Shown here: piece by piece, positions 15,996 to 24,225 of the stretch
Layout of the letters: the number at the start of each line of letters is the position of its first letter
Numbering within the stretch: position 1 is the first letter of the stretch
Origin: Mycolicibacter kumamotonensis
Lineage (GTDB): Bacteria; Actinomycetota; Actinomycetes; Mycobacteriales; Mycobacteriaceae
NCBI RefSeq assembly: GCF_002086285.1
Contig: NZ_MVHU01000040.1
Coordinates: 1-34,984, forward strand
DNA length: 34,984 nt
Reading direction: 5' to 3'
Notes under the pieces: generated by a model
The model's input: the letters and a program-made list of their open reading frames with translations, nothing else
Database searches by the model: none
What the model was told of the DNA's origin: nothing
Made by a program: the position numbers and the translations under genes

Positions 15996-16541
15996 GTGAC
16001 CAATCCGGGAACCGACGCCGACGGGCCGCCACGGATCGCGCTGATCGCCGCTCTGGTGGTCGCGGTCGCCGCGGTGGGCGCCGCCCTGGCGGTCGCGGCG
16101 TCGCACCGACCGGCCCGGCAGCCGGCCGAACCGATTCGCCTCGCCGCGGTGCCGGCTCCGCACGCCGGTGACGCGGCCTGCCGCGCCGTGCTCGACGCGC
16201 TGCCGCAGCAACTGGGCGACTTCGATCGCGCCGAGATCGCGCCGCCGGCCCCCGAGGGCGTGGCGGCCTGGACCGCCGGCCCCGACGACACGGTGGTGCT
16301 GCGCTGCGGGCTGGATCGACCGGCCGACTTCGTGGTGGGCTCGCCGCTGCAGGTGGTCGATCAGGTGCAGTGGTTCGAGGTCCGCGAAGGCGACCGGGCC
16401 ACCTGGTATGCGGTCGATCGGCAGGTCTATCTGGCGCTGACCCTGCCCCGCGGCTCAGGGCCCACCCCGATCCAGGAGCTCTCCGATCTGATCGCCGACA
16501 CCGTCGCGGCGGTGCCGATCAGGCCGGGCCCGCCGCACTGA
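15996..16541 (+). CDS. DUF3515 family membrane-anchored or exported protein
   Basis: A 181-residue protein of unknown function found in actinobacteria (Rv2980-like). It has a short polar start, a hydrophobic segment at about residues 14-36 (IALIAALVVAVAAVGAALAV) and an extracytoplasmic domain with two cysteines (AACRAVLD and VLRCGLD) that could form a disulfide. WFEVREGDRATWYAVDRQVY is a conserved-looking block. There is no lipobox cysteine after the hydrophobic stretch, so it is more likely an anchored or secreted protein than a lipoprotein. The start is GTG at 15996, six bases after the strong ribosome binding site AGGAAGG. It is divergent from thiL by 40 bases and convergent with ddl by 15. 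I know of no established function. Confidence 0.88.
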   Translation: MTNPGTDADGPPRIALIAALVVAVAAVGAALAVAASHRPARQPAEPIRLAAVPAPHAGDAACRAVLDALPQQLGDFDRAEIAPPAPEGVAAWTAGPDDTVVLRCGLDRPADFVVGSPLQVVDQVQWFEVREGDRATWYAVDRQVYLALTLPRGSGPTPIQELSDLIADTVAAVPIRPGPPH

Positions 16542-16556
16542 CGATTCACCGCCGGA

Positions 16557-17669
16557 TCAGCGCAGGCCCACCCCGCGGGCCAGCGCGGTCTGGACCATGG
16601 TCGCCAGCAACGTCGGGTAGTCGATTCCGCTGGCCGCCCACATCCGCGGGTACATCGAGATCGTGGTGAACCCGGGCATGGTGTTGATCTCGTTGATCAC
16701 CGGACCGTCGTCGGTGAGGAAGAAGTCGACCCGGGCCAGACCCGCGCAGTCCAGCGCGGAGAAAGATCGAATCGCCAACTGCCGCACCGCATCTGCGACG
16801 TCATCGGCTACTTTGGCGGGCACGTCGAGTTCGGCGGCGTCGTCGAGGTACTTGGTGGCGAAGTCGTAGAAGGAGTCGTCAGAGTCGGCACCGCCGTGCG
16901 CCACCCGGATCTCCCCCACCGTGCTGGCCGCCACTGTGCCGTCGGGGAATTCGAGCACCCCGCACTCGAGTTCGCGCCCCACTACGGCGGCCTCGACGAT
17001 GACCTTCGGGTCGTGGCGGCGTGCTTCGGCGATAGCGGCGGGCAGTTCGTCGTGCGACCTCACCCGACTGACCCCGATCGACGACCCGCCGCGCGCCGGT
17101 TTGACGAAGAGCGGCAACCCCAGCCGCTCGAGGTCCTCGATCGACAGCGTCGCAGCAGTTCCCCGCAGCACCGCGTACGGGCCGATCGGCAGGCCCTCGG
17201 CGGCCAGCAGCTTCTTGGTGAACTCCTTGTCCATCCCGGCGGCGCTGGCCAGCACCCCGGCCCCGACATAGGGCAGCCCGGCGAGCTCGAGGAGCCCCTG
17301 GACGGTGCCGTCCTCGCCGTAGGGACCGTGCAGCACCGGGAACACCACGTCCACCGATTCCAGCACCTCGGCGGCACCCGATGACAACGCGACCAGCTGG
17401 CCGGCTCGCTGGGGGTCGGCGGGCAGGGCCAGTTCCGCACCGCAGGACGTGGTCACCTGCGGCAACTGCCGGCCGTTGAGGGTCAGCGCGTCCGGGTCAC
17501 CGTCGGTGAGCACCCAGGATCCCTCCGGGGTGATCCCCACCGCGACGATCTCGAACCGTTGCGGATCGAGATTGCGCAAGATGCTGCCCGCCGAGACGCA
17601 GGAGATGGCGTGCTCGCTACTGCGGCCGCCGAAGACGACGGCCACTCGGGTGCGCGGGTGAGAATTCAC
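16557..17669 (-). CDS. ddl: D-alanine--D-alanine ligase
   Basis: Ddl joins two D-alanines for the peptidoglycan stem peptide, using ATP; it is the target of D-cycloserine. The 370-residue ATP-grasp protein opens VNSHPRTRVAVVFGGRSSEH, with the SEHAISCVSAGSI loop. It shows HGPYGEDGTVQGLLEL, FVKPARGGSSIGVSRV and VEAAVVGRELECGV. The C-terminal metal and active-site segment is INEINTMPGFTTISMYPRMW. The start is GTG at 17669; the open frame continues upstream into gpsA, but without family features. It follows gpsA by 26 bases on the same strand, a pairing conserved in mycobacteria. M. tuberculosis names this gene ddlA. Confidence 0.96.
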   Translation of the reverse strand: MNSHPRTRVAVVFGGRSSEHAISCVSAGSILRNLDPQRFEIVAVGITPEGSWVLTDGDPDALTLNGRQLPQVTTSCGAELALPADPQRAGQLVALSSGAAEVLESVDVVFPVLHGPYGEDGTVQGLLELAGLPYVGAGVLASAAGMDKEFTKKLLAAEGLPIGPYAVLRGTAATLSIEDLERLGLPLFVKPARGGSSIGVSRVRSHDELPAAIAEARRHDPKVIVEAAVVGRELECGVLEFPDGTVAASTVGEIRVAHGGADSDDSFYDFATKYLDDAAELDVPAKVADDVADAVRQLAIRSFSALDCAGLARVDFFLTDDGPVINEINTMPGFTTISMYPRMWAASGIDYPTLLATMVQTALARGVGLR

Positions 17670-17695
17670 ACGCCAGAGGGTACGGCAACCCGCCC

Positions 17696-18724
17696 TCACT
17701 CCGGTTTGGTGCGACGTCCCAGCAGCAGCGCCACCGCCTCGTTGACCGACAGCCCGGTGTGGCAGACCCGGTGCACGGCGTCGGTCAAGGGCATCTCCAC
17801 GTCGTAGCTCGATGCCAGCGCCAGCACCGACTGGCACGACGTCACGCCTTCGACGACGTGACCGTCGGCCGTGCTCAGCAGCCCCTTCGAGCCCGGTATC
17901 GGCGGCATCGCCTCGCCCCGGCCGAGCCGTTCGCCGAACGACCGATTACGCGATTGCGGCGACGTGCAGGTGGCCACCAGGTCACCCACCCCGGCCAGAC
18001 CGGCCAGCGTGGCGCCCTTGGCGCCGAGCGCGACTCCCAGGCGGATGATCTCGGCCAGGCCGCGGGTGATGATCGCCGCCGCGGTGTTCTCGCCCAGCCC
18101 CACCCCGGCCGCCATCCCGCAGGCGAGCGCGATGACGTTCTTGCAGGCGCCGCCGATCTCGGTGCCGATGACGTCGGCGTTGGTGTACGGGCGGAAGTAG
18201 CCGGTGTTGAGCATGCGCTGCAGCGCCACCGCACGGCCGGAGTCGGTGCAGGCGACCACCGTGGCGGCGGGCTGTTCGGCGGCGATCTCCGCGGCCAGGT
18301 TCGGGCCCGACACCACGGCGACCTGCCCGGGGTCGACCCCGGTTACCGAGGCGACCACCTGGCTCATCCGCATCAAGGTGCCCAGTTCGATGCCCTTGGC
18401 GACGCTGACCAGGGTGGCGCCCTCGGCCAGGTGCGGCGTCCATGACTCCAAGTTGGCCCGCATGGTCTGCGCCGGCACCGCGAGCACCACTGTGGTCAGG
18501 CCCTCCAGCGCCGCTGCCGGGTCGGTCGTGGCCCGCACGGCCTCGGGCACCGTGAAGCCCGGCAGATAGTCGGGGTTGCGGCGGGTCTCGTTGATCTGGT
18601 CGGCGACGTCGGACCGGCGCGCCCAGAGCCTGACCTGGCTGCCGGCGTCCGCGAGCACCTTGGCCAGGGCCGTGCCCCACGCGCCCGCTCCCATCACCGC
18701 GACTGTGCCCTCGGTCCCGACCAC
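17696..18724 (-). CDS. gpsA: NAD(P)-dependent glycerol-3-phosphate dehydrogenase
   Basis: GpsA reduces dihydroxyacetone phosphate to sn-glycerol 3-phosphate, the backbone for phospholipids and triacylglycerol. The 342-residue protein has the N-terminal dinucleotide fold VAVMGAGAWGTALAKVLADAG. The family segments TLVSVAKGIELGTL, VVSGPNLAAEIA and GTEIGGACKNVIALACGMAAG (with the catalytic lysine) follow, then NRSFGERLGRGE. It starts with GTG at 18724 and lies 26 bases before ddl, with which it is probably co-transcribed. M. tuberculosis has a second gpsA-like gene; this locus corresponds to gpdA2 (Rv2982c) by position. The divergent upstream region shared with fbiD contains an 11-bp tandem repeat. 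Confidence 0.96.
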   Translation of the reverse strand: MVGTEGTVAVMGAGAWGTALAKVLADAGSQVRLWARRSDVADQINETRRNPDYLPGFTVPEAVRATTDPAAALEGLTTVVLAVPAQTMRANLESWTPHLAEGATLVSVAKGIELGTLMRMSQVVASVTGVDPGQVAVVSGPNLAAEIAAEQPAATVVACTDSGRAVALQRMLNTGYFRPYTNADVIGTEIGGACKNVIALACGMAAGVGLGENTAAAIITRGLAEIIRLGVALGAKGATLAGLAGVGDLVATCTSPQSRNRSFGERLGRGEAMPPIPGSKGLLSTADGHVVEGVTSCQSVLALASSYDVEMPLTDAVHRVCHTGLSVNEAVALLLGRRTKPE

Positions 18725-18752
18725 TTCACACCACCTCTCGTCAGCGGGTCGC

Positions 18753-18774
18753 CGCCATCAACCCGCCATCAACC
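18753..18774. repeat. 11-bp tandem repeat in the gpsA/fbiD divergent region
   Basis: CGCCATCAACC occurs twice, back to back, at 18753-18763 and 18764-18774. It lies in the 93-base region between the divergent gpsA and fbiD starts. A spacing of 11 bases puts the two copies on nearly the same face of the helix, as is common for cooperative regulator sites. No known regulator motif is recognised. Confidence 0.6.
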
Positions 18775-18817
18775 TACTGGGGACGACGCGTGAGGGGGTG
18801 AACCCGTCGCTGGCAGG

Positions 18818-19495
18818 ATGTCGGGTGTGAACTCCATGGCCGAGGAATCGGGTATCGGCCTGATCATCGCCGTCAAGCGGCTCAGCGTGGCCAAGACCAG
18901 GCTGGCGCCGGCCTTTCCTGCACCCTTGCGGGAGGCCGTGGTGCTGGCCATGCTGGTCGACACCATCACCGCGGCGTCGGCCGCCCGAGGGCTGGAGCAC
19001 ATCACCGTGGTCACCCCCGACGAAGCCGCCGCCGCGGCCGCGGCCGACCTGGGCGCCGAGGTGCTAGAGGATCCGACCCCGGACGGTCACGGCGACCCGC
19101 TGAACAACGCACTCGCCGCCGCCGAACGGGCGGTAGCCGGGTCGGTGCCGAATATCGTTGTTCTGCAAGGCGATCTACCGGCTTTGCAGTCCTACGAACT
19201 CGACGAGGCGATCGCCGCGGCCCGCGGCCATCAACGCAGCTTCGTGGCCGACCGGCATGGATTGGGCACTGCGGCACTGTTCGCGTTCGGCAGCCCCCTG
19301 GACCCGCAGTTCGGTCGGGGCTCGTCGATGCGGCATCGACAGTCGGGGGCTTTGGAGCTGACCGGAGCCTGGCCCGGCCTGCGTTGCGACATCGACACGC
19401 CCGAGGATCTGGCGGTGGCGCGGCGTCTGGGGGTCGGCCCGGCGACCACGCGTGCGCTCGCGCAATCCAAGAGCGGTGGCAGCACCACCCATTGA
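18818..19495 (+). CDS. fbiD: phosphoenolpyruvate guanylyltransferase FbiD (CofC family), coenzyme F420 synthesis
   Basis: FbiD activates phosphoenolpyruvate with GTP to give the precursor that FbiA transfers to the deazaflavin in mycobacterial F420 synthesis. The 225-residue protein has the nucleotidyltransferase features IIAVKRLSVAKTRLAP, VVTPDEAAAAAAADLGAEV, VVLQGDLPAL and WPGLRCDIDTPEDL. It is the counterpart of Rv2983. Three starts are possible: ATG 18818, GTG 18827 and ATG 18836. The AGG immediately before 18818 is better spaced (nine bases) for GTG 18827, so the true protein may be 222 residues. The stop overlaps the ppk1 start by one base (TGATG), so the two genes are translationally coupled. 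Confidence 0.93.
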   Translation: MSGVNSMAEESGIGLIIAVKRLSVAKTRLAPAFPAPLREAVVLAMLVDTITAASAARGLEHITVVTPDEAAAAAAADLGAEVLEDPTPDGHGDPLNNALAAAERAVAGSVPNIVVLQGDLPALQSYELDEAIAAARGHQRSFVADRHGLGTAALFAFGSPLDPQFGRGSSMRHRQSGALELTGAWPGLRCDIDTPEDLAVARRLGVGPATTRALAQSKSGGSTTH

Positions 19496-21702
19496 TGAGT
19501 AATGATTTCGGAGTGGAAGAAATCGAGGTCGGCCAACTGACCGAGGCGCCCGGCGATGAGACCGACTGGCGCCCGATTGACGCCACCCCGACCGCCCCAC
19601 CTGCTGCCACCGCGGCTGCGCCGACCGAGGACGCCGATGAACTGCCCGCGCACCGCTACCTGAACAGGGAGCTGAGCTGGCTGGACTTCAACGCGCGGGT
19701 GCTGGCACTGGCGGCCGACACCTCACTGCCGTTGTTGGAGCGGGCCAAGTTCCTGGCGATCTTCGCCTCCAATCTCGACGAGTTCTATATGGTCCGGGTC
19801 GCCGGGCTCAAACGCCGCGACGAGATGGGCTTGTCGGTGCGCTCGGCCGATGGCTTGACGCCGCGCGAGCAACTGCGCCGGATCGGTGAGCAGACCCAGC
19901 AGATCGCCACCCGCCATGCGCGGGTGTTTCTCGAATCGGTGCGGCCGGCGCTCGCCGACGAGGGCATCCACATCGTCACGTGGGCCGATCTGCAACCGGG
20001 TGAACGCGACCAGTTGTCGGTGTACTTCCACGAGCAGGTGTTCCCGGTCCTGACGCCGTTGGCGGTCGACCCGGCGCACCCGTTCCCGTTCGTCAGCGGG
20101 CTCAGCTTGAACCTGGCGGTGACGGTCAAGCGCCCCGAAGACGGCGGAAATCACTTCGCGCGGGTGAAAGTTCCCGACAACGTCGACCGATTCGTGGAAC
20201 TCGATCCCGTCCCCAACGGCGGTGAGGGGCACCCCGAGATCCGCCTGCTACCGATGGAGGAGCTGATCGCGGCGTTCCTGCCGGTGCTGTTTCCCGGCAT
20301 GGACATCGTCGAGCATCACGCGTTCCGCATCACCCGCAACGCCGATTTCGAGGTTGAGGAGGACCGCGACGAGGACCTGCTGCAGGCGTTGGAGCGGGAA
20401 TTGGCACGACGCCGGTTCGGGTCACCGGTGCGCCTGGAGGTCGCCGACGACATGACCGAGAGCATGTTGGAGCTGCTGCTGCGAGAGCTCGACGTGGACC
20501 CCGGCGATGTCATCGAGGTGCCCGGCCTGTTGGATTTGTCGTCGTTGTGGCAGGTGTACCGCCAAGACCGTCCGGACCTCAAGGACCGCACCTTCGTTCC
20601 GGCCACCCACCCGGCGTTCGCCGAACGGGAAACCCCCAAAAGCATTTTCGCCACCCTGCGGGAAGGCGACGTGCTGGTGCACCACCCCTACGACTCGTTC
20701 GCCACCAGCGTGCAGCGCTTCGTCGAACAGGCCGCCGCCGACCCGGGCGTGCTGGCGATCAAACACACCCTGTACCGCACCTCGGGTGACTCGCCGATCG
20801 TCACCGCGCTGATCGACGCGGCCGAAGCCGGAAAACAGGTGGTGGCCCTGGTCGAGATCAAGGCCCGGTTCGACGAGCAGGCCAACATCAAGTGGGCCCG
20901 TAAGCTGGAACAAGCCGGCGTGCATGTGGTGTACGGGCTGATCGGGCTCAAGACGCACTGCAAGGTCGCGTTGGTGGTGCGCCGTGAGGGCTCGGCGATC
21001 CGGCGGTACTGCCATATCGGCACCGGCAACTACAACAGCAAGACCGCACGCCTCTACGAGGACATCGGGCTGCTGACCGCCGACCCGGATATCGGCGCCG
21101 ACCTGACCGACCTGTTCAACTCACTGACCGGCTACTCGCGGAAGATGGAGTACCGCAACCTGTTGGTGGCCCCGCACGGCGTGCGGGCCGGGATCATCGA
21201 ACGCATCGAACGTGAGATCGCCGCGCATCGCAGCGACGGGCAGGGCCGGATCCGGCTGAAACTCAACTCTCTGGTCGACGAGCAGGTGATCGACGCGCTT
21301 TATCGCGCGTCGCGGGCAGGTGTGCAGGTCGAATTGGTAGTACGCGGAATCTGCGCGTTGCGGCCGGGAGTCGAAGGCTTCTCCGAAAACATCGTTGTGC
21401 GATCGATTCTCGGACGTTTTCTGGAGCACTCCCGCATCATCGAATGCCGCGCCATCGGCGAATTCTGGATCGGCAGCGCCGACATGATGCACCGCAACCT
21501 GGACCGGCGGGTCGAGGTGATGGTGCAGGTGAAGGATCCGCGTCTGACCGCTCAACTGGGCGACGTGTTCGACTCCGCGATGGACCCGGCCACCCGCTGC
21601 TGGGAACTCGGGCCGGACGGGCAGTGGACTGCCGCGCCGCACGACGGCGCGACGGTGCGCGACCACCAGGTGTCATTGATGGAACGACACCGCAATCCCT
21701 GA
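19495..21702 (+). CDS. ppk1: polyphosphate kinase PPK1
   Basis: PPK1 reversibly makes inorganic polyphosphate from ATP; in mycobacteria polyphosphate feeds stress signalling. The 735-residue protein has a short variable acidic N-terminus. The N domain follows (YLNRELSWLDFNARVLALA and AIFASNLDEFYMVRVAGLK), then the head domain, then two HKD-type catalytic domains. The phosphorylated histidine is in RRYCHIGTGNYNSKTARLYED near 507, and the second motif is FLEHSRIIECRAIGEFWIGS near 643. The start is the ATG at 19495 that overlaps the fbiD stop; an open frame continues upstream inside fbiD but is not family-like. mutT1 follows after a 22-base palindrome, and the ppk1-mutT1 order is conserved in mycobacteria. 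Confidence 0.97.
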   Translation: MSNDFGVEEIEVGQLTEAPGDETDWRPIDATPTAPPAATAAAPTEDADELPAHRYLNRELSWLDFNARVLALAADTSLPLLERAKFLAIFASNLDEFYMVRVAGLKRRDEMGLSVRSADGLTPREQLRRIGEQTQQIATRHARVFLESVRPALADEGIHIVTWADLQPGERDQLSVYFHEQVFPVLTPLAVDPAHPFPFVSGLSLNLAVTVKRPEDGGNHFARVKVPDNVDRFVELDPVPNGGEGHPEIRLLPMEELIAAFLPVLFPGMDIVEHHAFRITRNADFEVEEDRDEDLLQALERELARRRFGSPVRLEVADDMTESMLELLLRELDVDPGDVIEVPGLLDLSSLWQVYRQDRPDLKDRTFVPATHPAFAERETPKSIFATLREGDVLVHHPYDSFATSVQRFVEQAAADPGVLAIKHTLYRTSGDSPIVTALIDAAEAGKQVVALVEIKARFDEQANIKWARKLEQAGVHVVYGLIGLKTHCKVALVVRREGSAIRRYCHIGTGNYNSKTARLYEDIGLLTADPDIGADLTDLFNSLTGYSRKMEYRNLLVAPHGVRAGIIERIEREIAAHRSDGQGRIRLKLNSLVDEQVIDALYRASRAGVQVELVVRGICALRPGVEGFSENIVVRSILGRFLEHSRIIECRAIGEFWIGSADMMHRNLDRRVEVMVQVKDPRLTAQLGDVFDSAMDPATRCWELGPDGQWTAAPHDGATVRDHQVSLMERHRNP

Positions 21703-21703
21703 C

Positions 21704-21725
21704 CTGCCGGCCGATCGGCCGGCAG
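21704..21725 (+). terminator. perfect 22-nt palindrome after ppk1
   Basis: The 22 bases at 21704-21725 are a perfect self-complementary sequence with 11-base arms and core CCGATCGG, starting two bases after the ppk1 stop. As RNA it would form a GC-rich stem that could attenuate transcription between ppk1 and mutT1 or stabilise the ppk1 3' end. A dimeric protein site is the alternative. Confidence 0.45.
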
Positions 21726-21766
21726 CTGCCATCGAAGAGGCCCCGAATTGACCTGCAGGAGTGAAG

Positions 21767-22699
21767 GTGCACACAAAGACCTCGTCGAATGGCTCGGTCC
21801 CGGCGGACAGAATCATCCACGCCGCCGGCGCGGTGCTGTGGCGCAAGCGGCGAAAGGCCGTCGAGGTGGCGCTCATCCACCGCCCCCGCTATGACGACTG
21901 GTCACTTCCCAAAGGCAAAGTCGATCCCGGGGAGACCGAGCCGGTGACGGCGGTACGGGAGATCTTCGAAGAGACCGGCCAGCATGCCCACCTGGGTCGC
22001 CGGCTGGGTTCGATCAGCTATCCGATCGCCCAGGGCGTCAAGAAGGTGCACTACTGGAACGCGCGGGGGCTCGGCGGTGATTTCGTGCCCAACCACGAGG
22101 TCGACGATATGGTCTGGCTGCCGGTCAGCGCCGCGATGAAGGAACTGCACTACCCCCACGACCGGAAGATACTGCGACGGTTCGCCAAGGCGCCCGCCGA
22201 CACCCAGACGGTGTTGGTGGTGCGGCACGGCACCGCCGGGCGCCGCTCCCGGTTCTCCGGTGATGACACCCTGCGGCCGCTCGACAAGAAGGGCCGGGCG
22301 CAGGCCGAGGCGCTCACCGGTCTGCTATTGGCCTTCGGCGCCAGCGAGGTCTACGCGGCCGATCGGGTGCGCTGTCATCAGACCGTCGAACCGCTGGCCG
22401 CCGAACTCGGCGTGGCCGTGCACAACGAGCCCTTGCTGACTGAAGAGGCCTACAACCACACGCCGAAGAAGGCCCGGCGCAGGGTGCTCGAGATCGCCCG
22501 CTTGGGCGGCACCCCGGTTATCTGCACGCAGGGCAAGGTGATTCCGGACCTGATCACCTGGTGGTGCGCCCGCGATGGCATCACCCCGGACAAGTCCCGC
22601 AATCGCAAGGGCAGCACCTGGGTGCTGTCACTGTCGGCAGGACGGTTGATCGCCGCAGACCACCTCGGCAGTCCGCTGGCGGCGCGCGCCCTGGTGTGA
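21767..22699 (+). CDS. mutT1: Nudix hydrolase with histidine-phosphatase domain, MutT1
   Basis: MutT1 clears oxidised nucleotides (8-oxo-GTP and 8-oxo-dGTP) and, in mycobacteria, hydrolyses diadenosine polyphosphates. The protein (310 residues) has two domains. The N-terminal Nudix fold has the box GKVDPGETEPVTAVREIFEETG at about 49-71. The C-terminal histidine-phosphatase domain starts at VLVVRHGTAG near 150 and has KSRNRKGSTWVLSL near the end. This two-domain form is typical of mycobacterial MutT1 (Rv2985). GTG codons lie at 21761 and 21767. AGGA directly abuts the first and is six bases from the second, so 21767 is chosen. It ends before a strong terminator shared with convergent hupB. Confidence 0.94.
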   Translation: MHTKTSSNGSVPADRIIHAAGAVLWRKRRKAVEVALIHRPRYDDWSLPKGKVDPGETEPVTAVREIFEETGQHAHLGRRLGSISYPIAQGVKKVHYWNARGLGGDFVPNHEVDDMVWLPVSAAMKELHYPHDRKILRRFAKAPADTQTVLVVRHGTAGRRSRFSGDDTLRPLDKKGRAQAEALTGLLLAFGASEVYAADRVRCHQTVEPLAAELGVAVHNEPLLTEEAYNHTPKKARRRVLEIARLGGTPVICTQGKVIPDLITWWCARDGITPDKSRNRKGSTWVLSLSAGRLIAADHLGSPLAARALV

Positions 22700-22703
22700 A
22701 CAA

Positions 22704-22736
22704 CCGGGCGCCGCGGGGGTTCCCCGCGGCGCCCGG
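22704..22736. terminator. bidirectional terminator between mutT1 and hupB
   Basis: A perfect 15-base GC stem (22704-22718 with 22722-22736) and a three-base GTT loop lie between the convergent mutT1 (stop at 22699) and hupB (stop at 22747). There is no U tract. Its symmetry suits both directions. Confidence 0.8.
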
Positions 22737-22746
22737 CTATTCGTTG

Positions 22747-23412
22747 TTACTTACGGCCTTTTCGTGCCGTGGCCTTGGTGGCCTTCTTGGCCGGGGCCTT
22801 CTTGGCGGCGGCTTTCTTGGCCGGGGCCTTGGTCGCGGCCTTGCGGACCGGGGCCTTGGTCGCCGTCTTCTTGGCGGTCACCTTCTTGGCCGGAGCCTTG
22901 GTCGCCGTCTTCTTGGCGGCCACCTTCTTGGCCGGAGCCTTCTTCACTGCGGCCTTGGTGGCCTTGGTGGCCTTCTTCGGCGCGGCCTTGGCTGCCTTGC
23001 GCACCGGAGCCTTGGCCGCCGTCTTCTTGGCGGCGGCCTTGGTGGCCTTCTTTGCCGGCGACTTCTTAGCCGCCTTCTTCGCCGCGGTGGTGCCGGCACC
23101 ACGCTTGACCGCGAGACCCTCGGACGGGACGCGCTGCGCGCCAGAAACAATGGCCTTGAACTGCGCACCCGGACGGAATGCGGGGACAGATGTCGGCTTC
23201 ACCTTGACCGTCTCACCGGTGCGGGGATTGCGGGCCACGCGCGCGGCGCGACGACGGCGCTCGAAAACGCCAAACCCGGTGATGGTGACGCTCTCACCCT
23301 TGTGGACGGCGCGCACAATGGCATTGACGAAATGCTCCACGGCCTCGGTCGCCGACCGCCGGTCGGTGTCCAATTCCTTTGTGAGCACCTCGATGAGCTC
23401 TGCTTTGTTCAT
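22747..23412 (-). CDS. hupB: histone-like nucleoid protein HupB (HU with Lys/Ala/Pro tail)
   Basis: HupB compacts the chromosome; mycobacterial HupB is essential or growth-important in pathogens and is also linked to iron and cell-surface functions. The 221-residue protein has a normal HU domain at 1-90 (MNKAELIEVLTKELDTDRRS at the start, GFGVFERRRRAARVARNPRTG, PAFRPGAQFKAIVSG). A 120-residue tail follows, made of KKA, PAKK and PVRKA units like an H1 histone tail. The tail DNA is repetitive and includes a 42-bp tandem duplication. ATG at 23412 is preceded six bases upstream by GGAGGG. A 188-base gap separates it from leuD upstream, with a plausible promoter. Tail length varies between mycobacterial species. 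Confidence 0.97.
   Translation of the reverse strand: MNKAELIEVLTKELDTDRRSATEAVEHFVNAIVRAVHKGESVTITGFGVFERRRRAARVARNPRTGETVKVKPTSVPAFRPGAQFKAIVSGAQRVPSEGLAVKRGAGTTAAKKAAKKSPAKKATKAAAKKTAAKAPVRKAAKAAPKKATKATKAAVKKAPAKKVAAKKTATKAPAKKVTAKKTATKAPVRKAATKAPAKKAAAKKAPAKKATKATARKGRK
22853..22936. repeat. 42-bp tandem repeat in the hupB tail
   Basis: Two adjacent 42-base units (22853-22894 and 22895-22936) differ at one position, T versus C at base 26 of the unit. Each encodes 14 residues of the lysine-rich tail, differing as VTAKK versus VAAKK. The near identity, including synonymous positions, points to a recent slippage or unequal exchange event. Shorter related units surround it. Confidence 0.85.
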
Positions 23413-23458
23413 CCAATCCCTCCGAAACCAGTGGCCCTACTTGAGCCGACTAGAGCAC

Positions 23459-23488
23459 ACGGTAAACCCTGATACCACTGATATCCAA
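23459..23488 (-). promoter_or_regulatory. candidate hupB promoter
   Basis: On the minus strand TTGGAT (23488-23483) and TACCGT (23464-23459, fitting TANNNT) are 18 bases apart. They lie about 46 bases before the hupB ATG in the 188-base leuD-hupB gap. I see nothing else definite in that gap. hupB probably has its own promoter, independent of leuCD. Confidence 0.35.
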
Positions 23489-23600
23489 GAGCCACGCGCA
23501 ATTTCAGATGAGATTATCGGCCAATTTCGCAATCCGGTTACCGCCCTTGGGTGCTGACCGGACTGTTCAATCGACCAGAATTAGGCCCGTCGGAGTGCCG

Positions 23601-24197
23601 TCAAGAGGCCGGGACGGTCCGCGGTTTCCAGCTCGGGCGGGCCGTCTCAAAGGAGTCGATCTCATCGAGTTTCCGCAGCGTAAGGCCTATATCGTCGAGC
23701 CCCTCGGACAGCCGCCAGGCGGTGTAGTCGTCAATCGTGAACGCCACCACCGCCGTTCCGGCAGTGATATTCCGATCTTGAAGATTGACAGTGATTTCCA
23801 GTCCGGGGCTTCCCTCGATGAGTTTCCAGAGCAGTTCGACGTCATCCTGGGCCACCTGAGCCGCCAGCAACCCCGCCTTGCCGGCGTTCCCCCTGAAGAT
23901 GTCGGCGAAACGTGAGGAGATCACCACCCGGAATCCGTAGTCGAGCAGTGCCCACACCGCATGCTCCCGCGACGAACCGGTACCGAATTCCGGCCCGGCG
24001 ACCAGCACCGAACCCCGGTCGAACGGCTTGAGATTCAGAACGAATGACGGGTCGGTACGCCAGGTGGCGAACAGGCCGTCTTCGAACCCGGTGCGGGTGA
24101 TGCGCTTCAAATAGACCGCGGGAATGATCTGGTCGGTGTCGACATTGGACCGCCGCAGCGGGACTCCGATTCCGGTATGGGTGCGAAAAGCTTCCAT
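23601..24197 (-). CDS. leuD: 3-isopropylmalate dehydratase small subunit
   Basis: LeuD supplies the swivelling substrate-binding domain of isopropylmalate isomerase (LeuCD), which converts 2- to 3-isopropylmalate in leucine synthesis. The 198-residue protein starts MEAFRTHTGIGVPLRRSNVD, with the DTDQIIPAVYLK loop, GPEFGTGSSREHAVWAL (substrate-binding serine and arginine) and SRFADIFRGNAGKAGLL. Length and motifs are normal. The ATG at 24197 has AAAGGAG eight bases upstream. It lies 28 bases after leuC and is surely co-expressed with it. hupB lies downstream but is separated by 188 bases. Confidence 0.97.
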   Translation of the reverse strand: MEAFRTHTGIGVPLRRSNVDTDQIIPAVYLKRITRTGFEDGLFATWRTDPSFVLNLKPFDRGSVLVAGPEFGTGSSREHAVWALLDYGFRVVISSRFADIFRGNAGKAGLLAAQVAQDDVELLWKLIEGSPGLEITVNLQDRNITAGTAVVAFTIDDYTAWRLSEGLDDIGLTLRKLDEIDSFETARPSWKPRTVPAS

Positions 24198-24225
24198 GAC
24201 TAGACTCCTTTAAATACCGTGGCGG

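Noticed and set aside
22770..23080. CRISPR-like regular repeats
   Set aside because: The repeats are inside hupB and encode its lysine/alanine/proline tail; there are no unique spacers.
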